9,115 bases of DNA. Source: Litorimonas sp049647245. GTDB lineage: Bacteria; Pseudomonadota; Alphaproteobacteria; Caulobacterales; Maricaulaceae. The DNA lies in contig JBARXH010000222.1 in assembly GCA_049647245.1 (NCBI GenBank), positions 1-9,115 of the forward strand. Reading direction: 5' to 3'. Shown in pieces: positions 5,655-9,115 of this stretch; the first letter of the stretch is position 1, and every line of letters begins with the position of its first letter. The translations under genes were made by a program, and so were the position numbers. The notes below the pieces were generated by a model, which was not told the origin of the DNA, did no database searches, and saw nothing but the letters and a program-made list of their open reading frames with translations.

Positions 5655-7481
5655 CTATTCCACCGTCACCGATTTGGCGAGGTTGCGCGGCTGGTCCACA
5701 TCCGTTCCGAGCGCGACCGCCGTGTGATAGGCGAGCAGTTGCTGGCCGATGACCTGCACGATCGGGGCGGTCAGGTCCGACACCTCTGGCAGGGTGACGA
5801 TCGTGTCCGACAGGCCCGAGGCGGCTTTCGCCCCGATCGGGTCCGTGAACAGCACCACCCGCGCGCCGCGTGCAGCGACTTCCTGCAGGTTGGAGACGGT
5901 CTTCTCGTAGAGCGCGTCGTCCGGCGCGACGACGATGACGGGCGTGCCGTCCTCGATCAGGGCGATGGGGCCGTGCTTCAACTCCCCAGCCGCGTAGCCT
6001 TCCGCGTGGATGTAGGAGATCTCCTTGAGCTTCAGCGCCCCTTCCAGTGCGATCGGCACGAGCGGCCCGCGCCCGAGGAAGAAGACCGACTTCGCCTCCG
6101 TCAGGGTCCGGGCGACGGCTTCGATGGCGTCGCTCTCGTTCAGGGCTTCGGCGACGCGCGCGGTCAGGGCGGCAAGGTCGCGGCAGTGAGCGCTGGCGGC
6201 GTCCGCGTCGATGCGGCCCTGTTGCAGCGCCGCGCCGACGGCCAACGCGGCGAGGGCCGTCGCCTGGGAGGTGAAGGCCTTGGTCGAAGCCACGCCGATT
6301 TCCGGACCGGCCTTGATCGGCATGGCCGTGTCGGCTTCGCGCGCCATGGTCGAGGTCATCACGTTGACCAGCGCCGCCGTCTTCAATCCCGCGTCCTTGG
6401 CGTAGCGCAGGGCGGCGAGCGTATCGGCCGTTTCCCCGGACTGCGAGACGACGATCATCAGGCTGCCGGGGGTGAGCACGGGGCTGCGGTAGCGGAATTC
6501 CGACGCGATATCGATCTCGGTCGCGATGCCTGCCACCTGCTCGAACAGGTATTTGCCCAGCATTCCGGCATAGAAGGCCGTGCCGCAGGCGACGATGACG
6601 ACCCGGTCGATCCCCGTGAAGTCCAGCCCGTCCGGCATCTCCACGCTCAAGCGTCCGAGATCGAGATAGTGCGACAGGGTCCGGGCGAGGGTTTCGGGCT
6701 GCTCGTGGATCTCCTTGAGCATGTAGTGCGGATATTGCCCCTTGTCGGCCACGTCCTGGGTGGCGGCCACTTCCGTGACGGGCCGGTCCACGCGCGCGCC
6801 GTTCCGGTCATGGATCTCCACGCCGTTCCGGCCCAGCACGGCCCAGTCGCCTTCCTCGAGATAGATCAGCCGGTTGGTCAGCGGGGCCAGCGCCATGGCG
6901 TCTGATCCCAGATACATCTCCCCGTCGCCCAGCCCGACGGCCAGTGGGGAGCCGTGGCGCGCGCAGAACATCTCGTTCTCGATCCCGTCGATCATCACGC
7001 CCAGCGCATAGGCGCCGCGGAACTTCGCGACGGCGTCCGCCACGGCCTCGCGCGGGGACAGGCCCCGTTCCAGCGCCGCGTCGATCACGTGGGCGGCGAC
7101 CTCCGTGTCGGTCTCGGATTCGAAGGTGCGGCCGGGCAGGGCATCGCGCAGCTCGGCATAGTTCTCGATGATGCCGTTATGGACCACCGTGACGCGGCCG
7201 GCCGTGTGGGGATGGGCGTTGGCGACGCTGGGCGCGCCGTGCGTGGCCCAGCGCGTGTGCGCGATGCCGGCCTCTCCGTCGATGGGGGTCTCGTCCAGCA
7301 CGGCCTGCAGGTTCGCGATCTTGCCTTCGGCGCGGCGCCGCACGACCTTGCCGTCCCGCATCACCGCGACACCGGCACTGTCGTAGCCCCGATATTCGAG
7401 GCGCTTCAGGCCGGAGACCAGGCGTTCGGTGACGCCGTTCTGGCCGCCGCCCTGGCTGATGATTCCAACGATTCCACACAT
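5655..7481 (-). CDS. glmS: Glutamine--fructose-6-phosphate aminotransferase (isomerizing)
   Basis: GlmS makes glucosamine-6-phosphate from fructose-6-phosphate and glutamine, the first committed step to UDP-GlcNAc for peptidoglycan and lipopolysaccharide; it is cytosolic. At 608 residues it is full length. Met removal exposes the catalytic Cys2 of the class II glutaminase domain (about 2-240), with HTRWATHG at 75-82 and HNGIIEN at 101-107. Two SIS sugar-isomerase domains follow (about 290-425 and 458-595), with SQSGETADT at 346-354, KLKE487 and LKH503GP carrying the isomerase residues. The C-terminal tail DVDQPRNLAKSVTVE is the family's closed-lid segment. The reading frame extends upstream to 7607, but MCGIVGI at 7481 must be the start because the cysteine has to be residue 2. 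A purine-rich GAAGGGGCGGA precedes it. The gene stands alone behind the tRNA, and no glmS ribozyme is apparent. Confidence 0.97.
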   Translation of the reverse strand: MCGIVGIISQGGGQNGVTERLVSGLKRLEYRGYDSAGVAVMRDGKVVRRRAEGKIANLQAVLDETPIDGEAGIAHTRWATHGAPSVANAHPHTAGRVTVVHNGIIENYAELRDALPGRTFESETDTEVAAHVIDAALERGLSPREAVADAVAKFRGAYALGVMIDGIENEMFCARHGSPLAVGLGDGEMYLGSDAMALAPLTNRLIYLEEGDWAVLGRNGVEIHDRNGARVDRPVTEVAATQDVADKGQYPHYMLKEIHEQPETLARTLSHYLDLGRLSVEMPDGLDFTGIDRVVIVACGTAFYAGMLGKYLFEQVAGIATEIDIASEFRYRSPVLTPGSLMIVVSQSGETADTLAALRYAKDAGLKTAALVNVMTSTMAREADTAMPIKAGPEIGVASTKAFTSQATALAALAVGAALQQGRIDADAASAHCRDLAALTARVAEALNESDAIEAVARTLTEAKSVFFLGRGPLVPIALEGALKLKEISYIHAEGYAAGELKHGPIALIEDGTPVIVVAPDDALYEKTVSNLQEVAARGARVVLFTDPIGAKAASGLSDTIVTLPEVSDLTAPIVQVIGQQLLAYHTAVALGTDVDQPRNLAKSVTVE

Positions 7482-7562
7482 GTGTATCCGCCCCTTCATT
7501 GCTGACGCGAGGTGCCCCGGGAGCGCCCGTATCAATGCGGTGCCAACGCCGCAAATGGCAAA

Positions 7563-7583
7563 CCGTGTCGTTCCGAAACACGG
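7563..7583 (-). repeat. Inverted repeat between tRNA and glmS
   Basis: CCGTGT (7563-7568) and ACACGG (7578-7583) form a 6-bp stem with a 9-base loop. On the minus strand it lies about 65 bases past the tRNA end and about 80 bases before glmS, followed by GTTTGCC. It could help end the tRNA transcript or act as an operator or leader hairpin for glmS; the T-run is short. Sequence below it includes TTGCGG-17-TACGGG, only a poor promoter match. Confidence 0.3.
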
Positions 7584-7648
7584 ACATGCCTGCGGGCAAG
7601 AGACCACGTAATCATGGCGATACGGTGAATAGGGAGAAAATCGTGCCG

Positions 7649-7722
7649 TAGTGAGAGAGAGACTTGAACTCTCGACCTCAGGATTATGAGTCCTGCGCTC
7701 TAACCAGCTGAGCTACCTCACC
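7649..7722 (-). tRNA. tRNA-Met (CAT anticodon), elongator type
   Basis: The 74-base gene folds as a full cloverleaf. It has a 7-bp acceptor stem with G-T wobbles at both ends, a GCTC/GAGC D stem with loop AGCTGGTTA, a CAGGA/TCCTG anticodon stem with loop CTCATAA, and a GAGAG/CTCTC T stem with loop TTCAAGT. The anticodon CAT is at 7686-7688. The discriminator base is A73 at 7649 and CCA is not encoded. A G1-U72 pair and G1 start fit alphaproteobacterial elongator tRNA-Met rather than the initiator, which has an unpaired C1-A72. A tRNA-Ile2 that becomes lysidine-modified at the same CAT anticodon cannot be fully excluded. Confidence 0.93.
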
Positions 7723-7736
7723 ACGGCAAGGCGCGC

Positions 7737-7765
7737 GATATAGGCAAGAGCCGGGCGGGCGGCAA
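7737..7765 (-). promoter_or_regulatory. Promoter of the tRNA gene
   Basis: On the minus strand TTGCCG (7765-7760) and TATATC (7742-7737) are 17 bases apart, and the tRNA begins 14 bases after the -10 box. That leaves a leader of about seven bases for RNase P. The GCGCGCC stretch right after the -10 box is the GC-rich discriminator typical of stable-RNA promoters under stringent control. The tRNA therefore appears to have its own promoter rather than depending on read-through from the Rid gene. Confidence 0.6.
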
Positions 7766-7794
7766 GCCCTGTTTCCAGCAAAGAGGAGGGCGCC

Positions 7795-8196
7795 CTAGTC
7801 GGGCTTCCGAGCGATCGCTTCGACCTCGACGAGGGTCTCCGGACTCGCCAGTGAAGCCACGCCAATCCCGGTCAGAGCGGGGCGTGCCCCGGCCAACCAT
7901 TCGACGAGAACGCCGGCTGCAGCCTCGGTATGATCGCCGAACTCGCCGCGTATGTAGAGGCGGACGTGTAGCAGATCGTGTGGTTTGCATCCGCCGTCTT
8001 CCAGAACGGTGCGCAGGTTCGCCAGCGCACTGCGCAGCTGTCCTTCGACCGTATCGCTCGATGTCTGGTGGTCGAGGTCCCAGTCGACCTGGCCGGAGGC
8101 GAAGAGCAGACCCGATCCATGATCGAGGACGGCCTGTGACATAGAGAACGCCGCGCCGTCGAAAAGGCTGGCCGGATTGATGAGTGTCTGTGTCAT
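7795..8196 (-). CDS. Rid family (RidA/YjgF/YER057c/UK114) protein
   Basis: Rid proteins are small cytosolic trimers. The best-studied members hydrolyse reactive enamines/imines such as 2-aminoacrylate, protecting PLP enzymes. At 133 residues this is normal length, with LLFASGQVDWD at about 30-40, the QLRSALANLRTVLEDGGCKPHDLLHVRLYI core at about 53-82, and the closing signature ARPALTGIGVASLASPETLVEVEAIA at about 104-129. The arginine equivalent to E. coli Arg105 and a glutamate near the end are present. The positions matching Asn88 and Cys107 are not conserved, so it probably belongs to a non-archetypal Rid subgroup and its activity is uncertain. ATG 8196 lacks a strong ribosome binding site. 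It lies 67 bases after the E2 gene on the same strand, which may place it on the same message. Confidence 0.9.
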   Translation of the reverse strand: MTQTLINPASLFDGAAFSMSQAVLDHGSGLLFASGQVDWDLDHQTSSDTVEGQLRSALANLRTVLEDGGCKPHDLLHVRLYIRGEFGDHTEAAAGVLVEWLAGARPALTGIGVASLASPETLVEVEAIARKPD

Positions 8197-8263
8197 GCGT
8201 TCTGCTACCAGAAATCGGCTGTCATGTTGGCCAAAATTCGTGAATGCACATGCTACGCGATCT

Positions 8264-9115
8264 TCAGAGCAGGAACAGCTCCATCGGGTCCTGCAGGCGG
8301 CGCTTCAGGTCCTGGATCATCTGGGCGGCGTCGTAGCCGTCGATGACGCGGTGGTCGCACGAGACGCTGAAATTCATGACGAGGCGCTCAACGACGTTTT
8401 CGTCCCGCATCTCCAGTTTGGGCCGGATCTTGTTGGGGCCGAAGATGGCGACTTCCGGCTTGTTCACCACCGGCGTGGTCACGATCCCGCCCAGCGGGCC
8501 GAGCGAGGTCAGGGTGGTGGTCGCGCCCTGGAAGTCGGCCGGACCCAGCTGGTTGTCCCGCGCGCCGTTCGCAAGCCGGGCGATCTCGTCCGCCAGCTGC
8601 CAGATGGACAGGCTCTGCGCGGACTGGATGACCGGCACGACCAGGCCATTGTCTGTCTGCGTCGCGATGCCGAGATTGAGGTCCGCGAACTGCGCGATGT
8701 GGCCGCCGGGGTAGCCTTCGCTGCCGTCCATATAGTGGGCGTTGAACTGCGGCCAGTCGGCCAGGGTCTGCGCCAGCGCGCGAATGATGAAAGGCAGGAC
8801 GGTCAGCTTCGGCCGGTCCGTGCCCGCCGTCTTGGCGTTGGTGCGCTTGCGCAGCGCTTCCAGCTCGGTGACGTCGATCTCGTCCACATAGGTGAAGTGG
8901 GCGATGGTCCGCTTGGACACGGACATGCTCTGCGCGATCTTGCGGCGCAGGCCGATGACCTTCAGCCGGGTTTCGCCCTCGACCGGGTCCGGCACGGCGG
9001 GCGTGGCGAGGGCTGTCTCGAGCGCGTCGAGATCGGCCTGGGTGACATTGCCGTCCCGGCCCGTTGGCGTCGCGGCGGACAGGTCGAGCCCGGCGTCGCG
9101 CGCCCGCTTGCGCAC
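8264..9115 (-). CDS. 2-oxo-acid dehydrogenase E2 acyltransferase, branched-chain type (partial)
   Basis: This is the C-terminal 283 residues of a dihydrolipoamide acyltransferase, the core of a 2-oxo-acid dehydrogenase complex; the lipoyl domain(s) and the first part lie outside the window, past 9115. The visible part starts in the peripheral-subunit binding domain (RKRARDAGLDLSAATPTG...GNVTQADL, about 2-29). A Pro/Ala linker follows, then the catalytic domain from GLRRKIAQSM (55-64). IAHFTYVDEIDVTELEALR (71-89) and TLTSLGPLGG...PEVAIFG (201-226) fit branched-chain keto acid E2 (BkdB) better than pyruvate or oxoglutarate E2, though this is pattern-based. The active-site motif SCDHRVIDG at 252-260 carries His255 and Asp259. 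The E1 and E3 genes are not visible. The GTG at the window edge is an internal codon, not a start. Confidence 0.9.
   Translation of the reverse strand: MRKRARDAGLDLSAATPTGRDGNVTQADLDALETALATPAVPDPVEGETRLKVIGLRRKIAQSMSVSKRTIAHFTYVDEIDVTELEALRKRTNAKTAGTDRPKLTVLPFIIRALAQTLADWPQFNAHYMDGSEGYPGGHIAQFADLNLGIATQTDNGLVVPVIQSAQSLSIWQLADEIARLANGARDNQLGPADFQGATTTLTSLGPLGGIVTTPVVNKPEVAIFGPNKIRPKLEMRDENVVERLVMNFSVSCDHRVIDGYDAAQMIQDLKRRLQDPMELFLL

Noticed and set aside
5604..6905. 433-codon plus-strand ORF opposite glmS
   Set aside because: glmS is certain on the other strand; the ORF has a Gly/Arg/His/Asp-rich shadow composition.
7482..7607. 42-codon N-terminal extension of glmS
   Set aside because: GlmS needs cysteine as residue 2, which fixes ATG 7481.
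7482..7648. glmS ribozyme in the leader
   Set aside because: That ribozyme is known from Gram-positive lineages, and I see none of its conserved core in this GC-rich leader.
1..9115. CRISPR array, insertion sequence, phage or defence system
   Set aside because: No regularly spaced repeats, transposase, integrase or defence-family motifs were found in any convincing reading frame.

Overview
The window looks like ordinary chromosomal DNA from a high-GC alphaproteobacterium, most likely from the Hyphomonadales/Maricaulales/Caulobacterales side. This rests on a DUF2794 gene (a family largely confined to alphaproteobacteria), a DUF1223 gene, an elongator-type tRNA-Met without an encoded CCA, and dense GC-rich genes. 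The genus is not determined.

Layout. Positions 1-286 hold no convincing gene but contain a run of strong inverted repeats that looks like a palindromic intergenic element. A minus-strand cluster follows, reading from 3142 down to 287: a HerA-like ATPase (DUF853/YjgR type), a small AT-richer membrane protein gene preceded by an overlapping 51-codon ORF, and gluQ (glutamyl-Q tRNA-Asp synthetase). The membrane protein gene and gluQ overlap by one base. Divergent from the ATPase, on the plus strand, are an AI-2E/PerM-family membrane permease (3208-4290), an exported DUF1223 thioredoxin-fold protein (4391-5077) and a DUF2794 gene (5315-5653). The DUF2794 gene converges on glmS with one base between the two stop codons.

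The rest is on the minus strand. Reading from 9115 down are the C-terminal part of a 2-oxo-acid dehydrogenase E2 acyltransferase (branched-chain type), a Rid-family protein, a CAT-anticodon tRNA with a recognisable promoter, and full-length glmS.

How the genes work together. Most are housekeeping: cell-wall amino sugar supply (glmS), tRNA decoding and tRNA modification (tRNA-Met, gluQ), branched-chain keto acid oxidation (E2) and possibly reactive enamine clearance (Rid). I found no defence system, CRISPR array, phage gene, transposase or biosynthetic cluster, and no convincing new multi-gene system. The features most worth a second look are the hairpin element at 71-261, a U_UUU_UUU slippery heptamer joining two overlapping frames near 1491-1497, the loss of the zinc-site cysteines in GluQ, and the tightly convergent DUF2794/glmS pair.
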